Shown piece after piece: positions 50,855 through 60,275 of a stretch of 64,000 bases of DNA. The translations under genes and the position numbers were made by a program. The notes beneath the pieces were generated by a model that saw only the letters and a program-made list of their open reading frames with translations, made no database searches and was not told the DNA's origin. This DNA is from Planctomycetota bacterium (GTDB lineage Bacteria; Planctomycetota; PUPC01; JACPCR01), in the NCBI GenBank assembly GCA_016179685.1, contig JACPCR010000098.1, forward strand, positions 1 to 64,000, given 5' to 3'. The first letter of the stretch is position 1, and each line of letters begins with the position of its first letter.

Positions 50855-51730
50855 GTGGCCGAAGCTGATATCAAAGTCCTGATTCTGGAAAACCCCCACG
50901 GCGATGTGCAAGCCATCCGCCGCAGCCTGGAGAACTACCGCCAGGTCGCCTTCGAAATCGTCACGGCCCGGGACGTGCCCGAGGCGCTCCGCGCCATATC
51001 CGACCGCCACATCGAGTTTGCCGTCCTGGACGCCTCAGGTCCGTTGAGCCTTGGTGCAGGGGTGTTTCGGGAACTCATGGCGGCCAAATTCCCCCTCCCC
51101 ATCGTCGCGGTCGGGGTCACCGACTCCCAGAACCTCGTAGAGCAGGGCGCCGCCGACGCGCTCCCTTGGTCCGAATTGGGTGGGACCCGACTTCCCAGAG
51201 CCCTCGTCAGGCTCTGGATTCGAGCCAAGACGCAGGCGCATCAGAAGGGAACAGGACCAAAGGACTCCACCGCCCCGCAGGTCCGGCAGTTCATCGAAGA
51301 ACAAACCAGCGTCCTCAAGCGATTGCAAAGAGTCGATGCGCTCCTCGCTTCCCTCGTGCCGGAAAATCACCGAACTTACGATCTCCTCTCCGAGGATGAA
51401 CAGCTCGAAATCCGACTTCAGCTCGTCGATCTCTACATCGAGATCACTAAGATCTATTTCCTCCGTGAAGATGAAAGATCGGAGGAGCTCATCTGGAAAC
51501 TCTGCAACCACCTCGTGGCTCTCCGCTTCCCTCCCAAAGAGTTGACCCCGGTTCACCTCGGTGCCGTTGAACTCATGTTGACGGAACCCAGCCAGTCTCA
51601 CCGCCAGGGCCTGATCGCCGAAAACCGACTGGTCTTTATCGATATCCTCTTGAACCTGCTGGGACACTATTTCAGCTTGCTCCAGCAAGCTGAAGCTCGA
51701 TCGGGAGGCCCGCAACACCCTAGCCCGTAG
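50855..51730 (+). CDS. Degenerate receiver-domain protein
   Basis: The 291-residue protein begins with a receiver-like domain (residues about 6-130: VLILENPHGDVQAIRRSL, IEFAVLDASGP, LPIVAVGVTDSQNLVE). The phosphoacceptor Asp is kept in VLDAS. The usual acidic pair near the start is reduced to Glu-Asn, and the conserved Lys is replaced in a DALPWSEL segment. It is thus a pseudo-receiver that probably cannot be phosphorylated normally. The remaining helical half matches nothing I know. It is co-transcribed with the STAS gene and may be its partner or scaffold. Confidence 0.75.
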   Translation: MAEADIKVLILENPHGDVQAIRRSLENYRQVAFEIVTARDVPEALRAISDRHIEFAVLDASGPLSLGAGVFRELMAAKFPLPIVAVGVTDSQNLVEQGAADALPWSELGGTRLPRALVRLWIRAKTQAHQKGTGPKDSTAPQVRQFIEEQTSVLKRLQRVDALLASLVPENHRTYDLLSEDEQLEIRLQLVDLYIEITKIYFLREDERSEELIWKLCNHLVALRFPPKELTPVHLGAVELMLTEPSQSHRQGLIAENRLVFIDILLNLLGHYFSLLQQAEARSGGPQHPSP

Positions 51731-51769
51731 ACCGTAACATCCGGTTTCGGAAATACCGAAGAGAGTGGA

Positions 51770-52801
51770 CTACCGCTGGACCCTCCCGCTTCCCGAGCCT
51801 TTCATCAGTCCTTCAACCTCCTCGATGCTGACTAAGTTGCAGTCTCCTGGGATCGTGTGCTTGAGGCAGCTCGCTGCTACAGCGAACTCGATCGCCTCGC
51901 GGCCGCTTCGTCCCTTCAAGATAGAAAAAATGAGGCCGGCGGCAAAACTATCGCCAGCACCCACCCGGTCCACTATCGGATGAATATCATAAATGCGGCT
52001 GACATGCAGTTCCTTGCCGTCGAAAAGCACCCCGCCCCACGTGTTATGGGATGCGCTCAAACTACCCCGAAGCGTGATGGCCACCTGCCGCAAAGTTGGA
52101 AAACGTTCCATGAGCTTCTCGCCCACATGCCGGTAGTCCTCCGCACGTAGCCTGCCCTGCTCCACGTCGGTGCGGGGCGGCTGAATACCGAAAACCTGAT
52201 CCGCATCTTCCTCGTTCCCGATCACGAGGTCGGCCAAGTTCACCAGCCCAGGCATCACCTCCGACGCGGTCTTCCCATATCCCCAGAGCTTCTTGCGGTA
52301 ATTCAGATCGCACGAAACCGTCAGCCCACACTCCTTCGCCATCTGGCAGGCCTCCCGACAGACCTCTGCGGCCGACGCGCTGATCGCCGGGGTGATCCCC
52401 GTCCAGTGAAACCATTGCCCACCCCGGAAAATCCGACGCCAGTCGATGCTTCCAGGAGAAACCTCGGAGATCGAAGAACCCGCGCGGTCATAGACCACCT
52501 TCGAAGCCCGCTGGGAACTCCCGTTCTCTAACCAATAAATCCCCAGCCTCTTGCCCACCCACGAGACGTACGAAATGTCCACCCCATGTTGCCGAAGAAA
52601 ATGCGCCGCAGACTGCCCCAGCTCGTTCCGGGGAAGACACGTCACGTAAGCCACCTCCACGCCAAAGCTCGCCAGAGCAATGGCCACGTTCGCCTCGCCT
52701 CCTCCATACGTCACGTCGAACGACCTCGCCTGCACCAGACGCTGATATCCCGGTGGCGATAGCCGCAACATGATCTCTCCAAAGGTGACAACTTGGGACA
52801 T
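51770..52801 (-). CDS. kdgK: PfkB-family sugar kinase, probable 2-keto-3-deoxygluconate kinase
   Basis: The 343-residue ribokinase-type enzyme has the two PfkB signatures: the N-terminal VTYGGGEANVAIALASFGV and the C-terminal VDRVGAGDSFAAGLIFSIL with the catalytic Asp. The start VTFGEIMLRLSPPGYQRLVQ and the CDLNYRKKLW segment are typical of KDG kinases. These make 2-keto-3-deoxy-6-phosphogluconate, the next step after UxaA at 35404 in hexuronate use. ATG 52801 is chosen; the frame extends 16 codons further without similarity. It faces the end of the degenerate receiver gene. Confidence 0.87.
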   Translation of the reverse strand: MSQVVTFGEIMLRLSPPGYQRLVQARSFDVTYGGGEANVAIALASFGVEVAYVTCLPRNELGQSAAHFLRQHGVDISYVSWVGKRLGIYWLENGSSQRASKVVYDRAGSSISEVSPGSIDWRRIFRGGQWFHWTGITPAISASAAEVCREACQMAKECGLTVSCDLNYRKKLWGYGKTASEVMPGLVNLADLVIGNEEDADQVFGIQPPRTDVEQGRLRAEDYRHVGEKLMERFPTLRQVAITLRGSLSASHNTWGGVLFDGKELHVSRIYDIHPIVDRVGAGDSFAAGLIFSILKGRSGREAIEFAVAASCLKHTIPGDCNLVSIEEVEGLMKGSGSGRVQR

Positions 52802-52852
52802 GGTTCCCTGTCTCCCCAGGCTGCTCGCACGGCGGAACGAGATTCCCAAAGT

Positions 52853-52893
52853 AAACGAGTTCGGAAGTCTGGATGCACTTCCTTACGAGTGGG
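52853..52893. repeat. Degenerate core palindrome
   Basis: GGAAGT and ACTTCC pair around TCTGGATGC-type core sequence, and GAGTTCGGAAGT resembles the type 2 left arm. The outer arms no longer match, so this looks like a decayed copy between kdgK and the kinase gene. Confidence 0.45.
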
Positions 52894-52903
52894 CGAGCAG
52901 GGC

Positions 52904-55900
52904 TCACGACCCGCTCGCCAGCAGACCCACCGCGATCACAGCAATGATCACCACAAGGCCCAAAACTACGTAAAGAATCGTCTTGCGCCTTTGCTTTTGC
53001 CGAGCCTCCTCCACCGCCGCCCGCTCCGCCAGGCTGACCGCATCACTCAACCGGCGGTCATTCATCAGGGCCTCCCGGGCCGAGATCAAGGCATCCGACC
53101 ACCTCTTGCTCGCCGCAAACTTCGTGGCTTCATCGAGTTTTGTATGACCAGCCAGAATCCGATTCTTCAATCGCTGAATGTCATCGGCCATGGCCTCCTT
53201 CCGATACGGCTGGATCGTCACCACCCGCTCGAGCAGCATTACCGCCCCCGCCGGATCACTGTCCGCCTCGAGCTGCTCGGCCTTGGTCTCCATGGCATGG
53301 ACCTCTTTCAGCTTCTGGCTCGCCTCCTTCAGCACGGTTTCCAGCTCCGGGTCCGACGCCCATTGGCCCACCTTCGCAGCGTCACCCACCACGTCTTGAA
53401 ACCGCCCCTCCTTGAACCACTTCCGCAGCCACTTGAGCTGCTCCTCGAGCTTCACCGCCTGAGTATGAATATCCCTGAACCGATCCGGAAACGCCACTTC
53501 GATGTCCAGCGCCTTCGCCTCCTCAAAATGCTTGATCGCCATCCGCCAAGACCTCTGTGAAATCGCCTTCTCAGCCGCCTCGATGAAACCTCGCACGGCC
53601 CTCTGCTGCTCCTGGGCTTCCTGCAACAAACGCTCCCCTTCCGGCCACTCGCCAGAAGCCAGCGCGTACTCCAGCGCTGAAATCGCCGAGGTCACTCTCT
53701 TCTCTTTCAGTAGCTTCTGAGCTTTGCTCGCAGAACCGTGGAACTTGACCGTGTTCTGCATCTCCTGAACTTGGGGATTGTTCGGCCATAACTCATGCGC
53801 CTTGCTCAACACTTCCAACGCCGATGCCCACTTTTTCTCCTCAACCATTCCTCGCGCCGCCACCAGAAATTCCTGGACCTGGGAGATTCCCGTCTGCACC
53901 TCCGTCAAAAGCACTGTCCCGTCCAGCCATTCCCCTGCATCCATCGCTTGCTTCAGCAACTCTTCCGCTTCCCTCAATGACTTGGCTTGTACCTGCTTCA
54001 CCGCTCTATCGACGACGTCCCTAAAATTCTGCTCGGACCGGACGGCCGTTTGCAAACCGGCCCGTGCCTCCTCGCACGTTGGCCAAAAGCTCAACACCTT
54101 CTGGAAACTGTCGATGGCATTCTCCCACTCCCTCCCTTTGACCCTGGCTCGGGCTTCTCCCAATAAGCTCTCCAGCTTCCCCTTCTTCCCTCGAATCTCC
54201 TCTAAAAGCGCCGCCCCTCCCGGCCAGTAACCGGCCCCCAGCGCACCCTCCACGGCTTTCTCCGCTAGGTCGAGGTTGTTCTCCTTCGCAAAATTCTTCG
54301 CCTCCTCCGACAACTGGGCAAACTCGGCCTGCGCCTTCATCGCTAAATCCAGGCCAGCACGCGCCTCCGCATTGTCCTTCCAAAGCTCTAATGCATCACG
54401 CCAGAGCGGAATGGCTTCCGACCACTTCTTCTGCTCCACCAGCCCCTTCGCCTCGCCGATCCGACGAGCCGCCTGCGTCGCACGGGCATCGATCTCCGCC
54501 AGCATCCGCCGCACTTCCTCGTCATCCGGATCAGCCTCCATGATGGCAACACTGGCCGAACGCGCTGCCGTCAGAGCACCTTGCTCCAGAAGACCCTGAA
54601 TACGAATCAGGGAATCCCGCCCTTCCTCGATTCGCCTTCGACACTGTTCCACGCCTAGTGCGGCCTGCGCATGGGCCGAATCCATCGCCAGTACGCTCTC
54701 GAATTGTTCCAGCGCAGCCCGATAACTCTTGGACTCCAGCGCCGCTTGAGCCTCGCTCATCCTCCGACGCACGTCGCGTTGTCGGATCAGGCCAGGAAGC
54801 GCCTGCAATTTGCCCCGCAGAAATTCATCTTGCGGGCTCAACGCCAGGGCCGCCTCCAGCGCCTCCCGCGCCGTCTCATAGTTCTCTAAAGCCTCTGCAG
54901 CGGCCGCAGCCGCCTTCTGCTTCCCGACCGTCTCAATGATCCCCTCGGCTTCGGCCTTCATCTCCTTGGCTCGGCCATTCACGGAATCCAGCGCCAGCAC
55001 CTCGTCCAGCAGCTCCAGCGCCTCCCTCTGCCGCTTCTCCTCCATCAATCGCTGCGCACGAGTCAGAATCTCTACAACCTCGTCACTCGGCCTCTCCCGA
55101 TCCGCAACCCTCGCGGATGGACGTCCTCCCGACGGCCGCCGCGAGGCCCCACGACCACGAACACGCCTCAATGCGTCCAAGACCTCACTGGCCGATGCAT
55201 ACCGGTCATCCGCCTTCTTTGCCATCATCTTCCGGAGGATCCTGGGCAATACACTCGGCACTTCAGGACGTTCGTCCGCCAGGTTCGGAATTTTCCCCTG
55301 AACGTGCATGAGCATGACCTGCATGGCCGATTTGGCCTCGTAGGGCTTGTGCCCGCTCAACATCTGATACAGCATGCAGCCCAGCGAGTAGATGTCCGCC
55401 CGGGCATCCACGTGCTTCGCATCCTCCGCCTGCTCCGGCGCCATGTAATCCACGGTCCCCATCATCACTCCGGAGACCGTGTTCACCGCCTTACCCGTGT
55501 CCATCTCCCTCGCTAAATCGAATTTCGCCAGCCCCAGATCCGCCAGCTTCACCCCCGCCACCGAAATCCCCTTCTCCTCGGCCTCCTCACTCCCAGCCAT
55601 GCCTTCCCCGGTCCGGCCCGAACGCCCAGCCAGCCTCGTCTTCAACAAGACATTCGATGGCTTCAGGTCCCGGTGAATCACACCCGCCTCGTGAGCAGCC
55701 TCGAGCGCCTCCAGAATCTGCTCCACAATGTCCATCGCTAGGTCGAGGTCCAGCTTTTTCTCCCGGGCCAACAAACTCTTCAGATTCTCACCCGGCACGT
55801 ATTCCATCACCAGAAAGTGCACCTCGCTCTCATAGCCGACGTTAAAAACACGGACCACGTTGGGCAGGTCAAGCTGGGCCATCGCCCGGCCGGCCCGGAT

Positions 55901-56311
55901 AAATCGGTCAACCGACGAAGGCTTGTACTCCGCCATGGAACGAGGAAATATCTTGACCACCACGTCCATGTGCAGCGACTCGTGGCGAGCCTTGTACAGC
56001 ACGCCCATCTCCCCCCCGCCTAACTTCTCCAGGACCTGGCAGCCTCCCAGCAGAGTTCCGATGAATGGGTCATCCGACCCGCCGGACAAAGGGCTCGCAG
56101 CCGGCCCAACACTCCGACCCACCGCCTCCTCGGCCCGAACTGCCGCGGGCCCCGCCTCCGGCTGAACCGAAACACCGGAATCCGATCTCGCCTCGCTCGC
56201 AGGAACGGTGAACAACGTCTGACACGCCGGGCAGCGAGTGCCCTTCTCACCCCCTTCGTTCCTCACTTCCACCACCTTGCCGCATTGAGGGTTAGGACAT
56301 CGCACCGTCAT
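52904..56311 (-). CDS. Ser/Thr protein kinase with N-terminal finger, TPR-like array and C-terminal anchor
   Basis: The 1,135-residue protein opens with a Cys finger (CPNPQCGKVVEV, then RCPACQTLF). A Hanks-type kinase domain runs from about 85 to 385: the glycine loop KLGGGEMGVLYKARH, VVVKIF with the ATP Lys, VIHRDLKPSNVLL and the metal loop as DLGLAKFD (DLG in place of DFG), then MGTVDYMAPEQAED. A long array of TPR-like helical units follows, and the last 22 residues are a hydrophobic helix (LYVVLGLVVIIAVIAVGLLA), so it looks tail-anchored. The kinase side is cytoplasmic; its target is unknown. It is divergent from the second kinase at 56652. Confidence 0.92.
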   Translation of the reverse strand: MTVRCPNPQCGKVVEVRNEGGEKGTRCPACQTLFTVPASEARSDSGVSVQPEAGPAAVRAEEAVGRSVGPAASPLSGGSDDPFIGTLLGGCQVLEKLGGGEMGVLYKARHESLHMDVVVKIFPRSMAEYKPSSVDRFIRAGRAMAQLDLPNVVRVFNVGYESEVHFLVMEYVPGENLKSLLAREKKLDLDLAMDIVEQILEALEAAHEAGVIHRDLKPSNVLLKTRLAGRSGRTGEGMAGSEEAEEKGISVAGVKLADLGLAKFDLAREMDTGKAVNTVSGVMMGTVDYMAPEQAEDAKHVDARADIYSLGCMLYQMLSGHKPYEAKSAMQVMLMHVQGKIPNLADERPEVPSVLPRILRKMMAKKADDRYASASEVLDALRRVRGRGASRRPSGGRPSARVADRERPSDEVVEILTRAQRLMEEKRQREALELLDEVLALDSVNGRAKEMKAEAEGIIETVGKQKAAAAAAEALENYETAREALEAALALSPQDEFLRGKLQALPGLIRQRDVRRRMSEAQAALESKSYRAALEQFESVLAMDSAHAQAALGVEQCRRRIEEGRDSLIRIQGLLEQGALTAARSASVAIMEADPDDEEVRRMLAEIDARATQAARRIGEAKGLVEQKKWSEAIPLWRDALELWKDNAEARAGLDLAMKAQAEFAQLSEEAKNFAKENNLDLAEKAVEGALGAGYWPGGAALLEEIRGKKGKLESLLGEARARVKGREWENAIDSFQKVLSFWPTCEEARAGLQTAVRSEQNFRDVVDRAVKQVQAKSLREAEELLKQAMDAGEWLDGTVLLTEVQTGISQVQEFLVAARGMVEEKKWASALEVLSKAHELWPNNPQVQEMQNTVKFHGSASKAQKLLKEKRVTSAISALEYALASGEWPEGERLLQEAQEQQRAVRGFIEAAEKAISQRSWRMAIKHFEEAKALDIEVAFPDRFRDIHTQAVKLEEQLKWLRKWFKEGRFQDVVGDAAKVGQWASDPELETVLKEASQKLKEVHAMETKAEQLEADSDPAGAVMLLERVVTIQPYRKEAMADDIQRLKNRILAGHTKLDEATKFAASKRWSDALISAREALMNDRRLSDAVSLAERAAVEEARQKQRRKTILYVVLGLVVIIAVIAVGLLASGS

Positions 56312-56651
56312 GTGGGCATCTCAATCTTCTTCAATCGGAGCGGGCCCGGCATCAACCGCCATTTCCCGCGGGATTCACCTCTCCCCGCCCGTTATTCTAG
56401 TCAGGATCCACCGTTCTGCAAAGCCCTAAGGGAAGAACTCTCCCTCGCGGTGCGTCTCATACGATGAATCTCTCATGGAATGCAAGTGAAGCCGCGCCTG
56501 AGTCTTCACTCGCCTCTCCACCATGCACGGGGTTACGGCCACAACCCGCCTCGTGGCGCTCCCGCAACCTCTGTCATCGTTGTTGTCCCTTCCGACGTTT
56601 CAAGGATATAATACATCATCCCCCGTTAGATTCGAATTCGACCCCCTTGCC
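56312..56651. other. Divergent promoter region of the two kinases
   Basis: A 340-base gap between divergent kinase starts. A TTGTCC/TATAAT pair (56584-56613) serves the right-hand kinase. I could not find a matching pair for the left one. The open frame that extends the right-hand gene upstream to 56523 runs through this promoter, which argues against that longer start. Confidence 0.5.
56584..56613 (+). promoter_or_regulatory. Sigma70-like promoter for the second kinase
   Basis: TTGTCC (56584-56589) and a perfect TATAAT (56608-56613) are 18 bases apart. Transcription would begin near 56620, about 32 bases before the ATG at 56652. Confidence 0.6.
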
Positions 56652-59600
56652 ATGCCGAACCCGCTCGACCAAGCCGTCGGAAAATTGGCCGTTGAACGCG
56701 GCCTTCTCAGCCAGGAACAGTTGGACCGATGCCTGGCGCTCCAGCGCGCTACGGTGCCCGAAGAGAAAAGCCAGGGCCTCCTGGACATCGCATGCCAGGA
56801 GGGCTTCATCACCAAGTTCCAGGCCAATCAGCTCGACCGGGAAAAGGAAAAGCTCTCTCGCAAGAAAGACCCCGTCCCCGGATTTAGGCTCGTCGCCGAG
56901 ATCGGACGCGGCGGCATGGGACAGGTCTATAAGGCCGTCCAGATTTCCCTCGATCGTCCCGTCGCTATCAAGGTCCTCCCCGCTCGCCTCGCCAGGGACC
57001 CCGCCTTCATCGAACGCTTCCAGCGCGAGGCCGTCTCCGCAGGCAAGCTCGTCCACCCCAACGTCGTCCAGGTCATCGAGGCCGGCGAGACCCCCGAACA
57101 CCATCATTACTTCGTGATGGAATTCGTCGAAGGCAAAAGCGTCCAGAAAATGCTCCAGGAAAACCGCCGCTTGGAGGAACGGGAATCCCTCAAGATCGTC
57201 CGCCAGATCGCCGATGCCCTTTCAGAAGCTCACCGACTCAACTTGATCCACCGGGATATCAAACCGGCCAACATCATGGTGACCCCGGAAGGAGTTGCCA
57301 AGCTCGCCGATTTCGGATTGGCCCGCGAGACCACGGATACGTCGATGACACAGACCGGCGTCATGATGGGCACGCCAAATTACATGTCCCCGGAACAGGC
57401 CAAGGGAAATCGGGACCTGGACATCCGCACGGACCTTTACTCCTTAGGGGCCACCCTGTACCACATGGTGACGGGCAGGCTTCCCTTTACGGGTGAAACC
57501 GCGACGGAGATCATCCTGAAGCACCTGGATGCTCCTGTAGTCCCGCCCAGGCAGATCGTGCCGGAACTTTCCGAAGGAATGAACCAGCTCATCCTCCGGA
57601 TGATGGAAAAAGACCGCGAGCGACGCTATCACAGCCCAAAAGCCTTGATCGAGGATTTGGACCGCGTCGTCTCAGGCCAAACACCCCAGAGCCCGGCTGT
57701 CCCTCCAAGTCTCACGCCCGCCGTTGAGTCTGAAGCAACCCTGACCGCGGCCCCAGCTTCTCCGTCACCGACGGACCAGGCTGACCCGCCGCGCCTCCAG
57801 TCCCCAACCGCCGCCGAGACCCCGCGTCCTCCCAGCCGACCCTGGATGCTCGCAGCCTCGGCCGCATCGGGCTTCTTCCTCGTCCTCCTCCTCCTCCTGG
57901 CCTACCCCGCTTGGCGGGGTCAGCGATCCAGGCATCAACAGTCTGAACCGGATCGACCGCCAATAACTTCCTCCACGCCTCCCGAATTCCAGGTCTCCAG
58001 CACGATCCCCCAATCCTCGTCCACCACCACATCCTCCTCCGCACACACGACCGTGGCCGTTGCTCCTCGGGACCCGCCATCCGAAACCGAAGGAATTCGA
58101 CCCGTTCAGCCCACGGCGGCAGGCCGAATCAAGGAGCTGGAAAACTGGATTCGCAAGCACCCCGAGGACTTCACCGGCAATCTCGAGCGCCTGGAAACTT
58201 TACGCGCCGAACTGAGGGATTCCGAATCCGCAGCGAAAATCGATAAAGTTCTCCAGGAACTGCAACAGGCCCTCCAGCGTAGGGCCGAACGGGCGCTGCG
58301 GGACGCCCAGGAACATGCCCAGCTCGCATTCAAGGCGGGAAACTTCGAGGAGGTCATCCCCTCCTTTGATCTCCTCCCTGAAGGTTACCTGACTCCAAAG
58401 TGGAAACGCCAGGTGGAGGAAGAAAAAAAACGCTGGACGCAGACCCTCCTGGATGCCTTGGATGAGGCGATCCGAGACCGCGCCGTCCAGGATGCCGACC
58501 AAGTCTTGGCTACTCTGAAAAATACCGGCGTCGGCCTTCCCGATGCCGTCCTCTCCCAAAAGCAGACCGAGCTCCATGAGCTGGTCGAGCTGGCCCGGAC
58601 GGAAAAACGTGAACAGGAGGCCCGGCAAGCCGAAGAGGAAGCCTTCTCTCGCTTCGTTGTCGAGCAGGTAAGGAAGTTGACCCTCGTCCGCCAGTTCCCC
58701 GAGGCCCTGGGCAAGGTGCAATCGGCTAGGGAGAAAAAGCAGTTCCCCCACCACCCGGAAGCTCTGAAATCCCTGGAGGCATCTCTGGCCGCGACCCTCG
58801 ATGTCTTCCGGGTGACGCTGTCCAATGTCCAGGAAAAGACCGCCGGAAAATCCTCTATCGAGGCCAGGATAAAAGGTGCTCGCTATAAGGTCTTCGCCGT
58901 CGAAGAACAAAAACTCCTTTACGGCGTCGCCGATGAGGACAATGCAAAATGGATCGCAGCCCGCGACCTCGCCCTGGCCGACCTCGCCAGCCTCGCAGAA
59001 ACCTTCTACCAGATGCCGGCCATGACTGAGGTCGAACGCATCCGACGGCTCGCCGCCTTCTGCATCGGCATACGATCCTACCGTGAGGCACTCGACTGGC
59101 TCAAGAAACTGCCCGATCGCGAATCTAACCCGAACCTCTCACTCAAAGAAATGGCCCTCTTGGAAGCCGACTGGCTCTACCAGGAGAAAAACCTCCGGGA
59201 TGCACGCCTCCTCCTGGAAGGCCTCAAGGAGATCTTTCCCAACGACCCTGAAATTCCCTCTCTCCTCGAACAGATCGCTTCCCTTGACCAGGAGACCCGA
59301 TCAGCTCCCGCCAAGATCGGCGTCTCGAACCTCTTCTCCGGCCGCGTCAGCAGTCTCCCGGGCCAACAGGTCAAGATCGTCTACCCCTTCAATGCCTCAA
59401 ACGAGTTGCAGGACTGGGTCGTCAACTCACGGCCATTCCGGGAAATCTTCCGCAAGAAGTTCCTGAAACTGGATGACGAGTTCCTGCCTAAGTCGTTTCT
59501 CCAGCCTCCTACCGTCCAGAATGGCGAGCTCTCCTTGCATCCCCCCACGTCCCTCGCACACATCGCTCGGTTCTCCGGTGACGTTTCTCTGAAAGTGACG

Positions 59601-60080
59601 ATGACTCCTACCCCCTTCGTCGTCCTCCAGCTCGACGCCAGCCGCGCCGAAGCCGAGGTCGAAGATGGTATCCTCTTCCGATGGAGAGAAGATAAGACAA
59701 AAGAACGGGGTCATCTCTTCGAAGTGCAGGCTGGCGATTTGAACCTTTTTCGGGAAAGATTGTCCGTCCCTGATGACGTCAAAAAACTGGAAGTCACCGT
59801 TTCACGCCGCGGCCGGAAATTGGAGTTCAAAATCAATTCAAAGGAGTTCCAGGGAATCCAGCCGCTCCCTGTTGACTTCGCTCAGGATGGATTTATTGCC
59901 TTCCGTCACCTGGGCCTCTCCGACCTCCATGTGGATGAGGCCCAGGTCACCGGCAAACTCGAAGAAAAATGGCTCGCACAGAACCTGTCGGAAAAGCAAG
60001 CCGAAATCGATGAGCGCTCCTCCACCGGGCCGGATTCCTCCGATGAGGCGCCTGCCGAAATACCCCGCCCCAAAAAGTAG
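56652..60080 (+). CDS. Ser/Thr protein kinase, membrane-spanning, with large C-terminal sensor region
   Basis: The 1,142-residue protein has a short helical N-terminal domain (DQAVGKLAVERGLLSQEQLD) seen in planctomycete kinases, then a complete Hanks kinase domain: EIGRGGMGQVYKAVQ, VAIKVLP, LIHRDIKPANIMV, ADFGLARET and MGTPNYMSPEQAKG. All key residues are present. After a Ser/Pro-rich linker comes a transmembrane helix (FFLVLLLLLAYPAW, near 405-420). The remaining 720 residues include coiled-coil, TPR-like segments and a C-terminal beta-rich domain similar to lectin-like modules (GILFRWREDKTKERGH). Those parts would lie outside the membrane as a sensor. The ATG at 56652 is preferred over 56523 because a promoter lies between. 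Confidence 0.92.
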   Translation: MPNPLDQAVGKLAVERGLLSQEQLDRCLALQRATVPEEKSQGLLDIACQEGFITKFQANQLDREKEKLSRKKDPVPGFRLVAEIGRGGMGQVYKAVQISLDRPVAIKVLPARLARDPAFIERFQREAVSAGKLVHPNVVQVIEAGETPEHHHYFVMEFVEGKSVQKMLQENRRLEERESLKIVRQIADALSEAHRLNLIHRDIKPANIMVTPEGVAKLADFGLARETTDTSMTQTGVMMGTPNYMSPEQAKGNRDLDIRTDLYSLGATLYHMVTGRLPFTGETATEIILKHLDAPVVPPRQIVPELSEGMNQLILRMMEKDRERRYHSPKALIEDLDRVVSGQTPQSPAVPPSLTPAVESEATLTAAPASPSPTDQADPPRLQSPTAAETPRPPSRPWMLAASAASGFFLVLLLLLAYPAWRGQRSRHQQSEPDRPPITSSTPPEFQVSSTIPQSSSTTTSSSAHTTVAVAPRDPPSETEGIRPVQPTAAGRIKELENWIRKHPEDFTGNLERLETLRAELRDSESAAKIDKVLQELQQALQRRAERALRDAQEHAQLAFKAGNFEEVIPSFDLLPEGYLTPKWKRQVEEEKKRWTQTLLDALDEAIRDRAVQDADQVLATLKNTGVGLPDAVLSQKQTELHELVELARTEKREQEARQAEEEAFSRFVVEQVRKLTLVRQFPEALGKVQSAREKKQFPHHPEALKSLEASLAATLDVFRVTLSNVQEKTAGKSSIEARIKGARYKVFAVEEQKLLYGVADEDNAKWIAARDLALADLASLAETFYQMPAMTEVERIRRLAAFCIGIRSYREALDWLKKLPDRESNPNLSLKEMALLEADWLYQEKNLRDARLLLEGLKEIFPNDPEIPSLLEQIASLDQETRSAPAKIGVSNLFSGRVSSLPGQQVKIVYPFNASNELQDWVVNSRPFREIFRKKFLKLDDEFLPKSFLQPPTVQNGELSLHPPTSLAHIARFSGDVSLKVTMTPTPFVVLQLDASRAEAEVEDGILFRWREDKTKERGHLFEVQAGDLNLFRERLSVPDDVKKLEVTVSRRGRKLEFKINSKEFQGIQPLPVDFAQDGFIAFRHLGLSDLHVDEAQVTGKLEEKWLAQNLSEKQAEIDERSSTGPDSSDEAPAEIPRPKK

Positions 60081-60083
60081 CAC

Positions 60084-60095
60084 GTACTCGAGTAC
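60084..60095. repeat. GTACTCGAGTAC palindrome, possible remnant of a core palindrome
   Basis: The 12-base perfect palindrome equals the outer arms of the 46254-46297 element joined together, as if the interior had been deleted. It lies four bases after the kinase stop codon. Confidence 0.45.
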
Positions 60096-60238
60096 CCTTA
60101 CCTCCGGCAGGCAGGGGTTTCTAACTAGGCGCTTGTGGCGTCAAACTTGAAAAGACTTTTTAAGTTTGAGTTGCACTTATTAAAGGCTTCCGTTTCCCCG
60201 CCAGGATTGGCCCAGCTTCGCCGGTCCAACCCTGGCTC

Positions 60239-60275
60239 TGAAATCCGCGTAGCCCAGGGGGCGCATCGGATTTCA
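60239..60275 (-). repeat. Stop-adjacent TGAAATCCG hairpin, copy 2
   Basis: On the minus strand it begins with TGAAATCCG on the base after the TAG stop (60276-60278) of the small basic gene, and closes with CGGATTTCA. The inner GCCC/GGGC stem with a 3-base loop is kept. Position, orientation and tandem in-frame TGA are the same as at rpiA (12485-12521). Confidence 0.75.

Larger units (their letters stand above)
60081..60275. other. Repeat-derived gap after the second kinase
   Basis: Begins with the palindrome GTACTCGAGTAC (60084-60095), a possible remnant of the core palindromes. It then holds a GCGTCAAACTTGAAAA string shared with 27500-27515, a TTAAGTTTGAGTTGCAC string like one at 28905-28920, an imperfect hairpin (GCCAGG.TTGG.CC arms, 60200-60234) and the second TGAAATCCG hairpin (60239-60275). 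Confidence 0.55.

Noticed and set aside
56523-56651. 43-codon N-terminal extension of the second kinase
   Set aside because: It contains the TTGTCC/TATAAT promoter and has no similarity to kinase N-termini.
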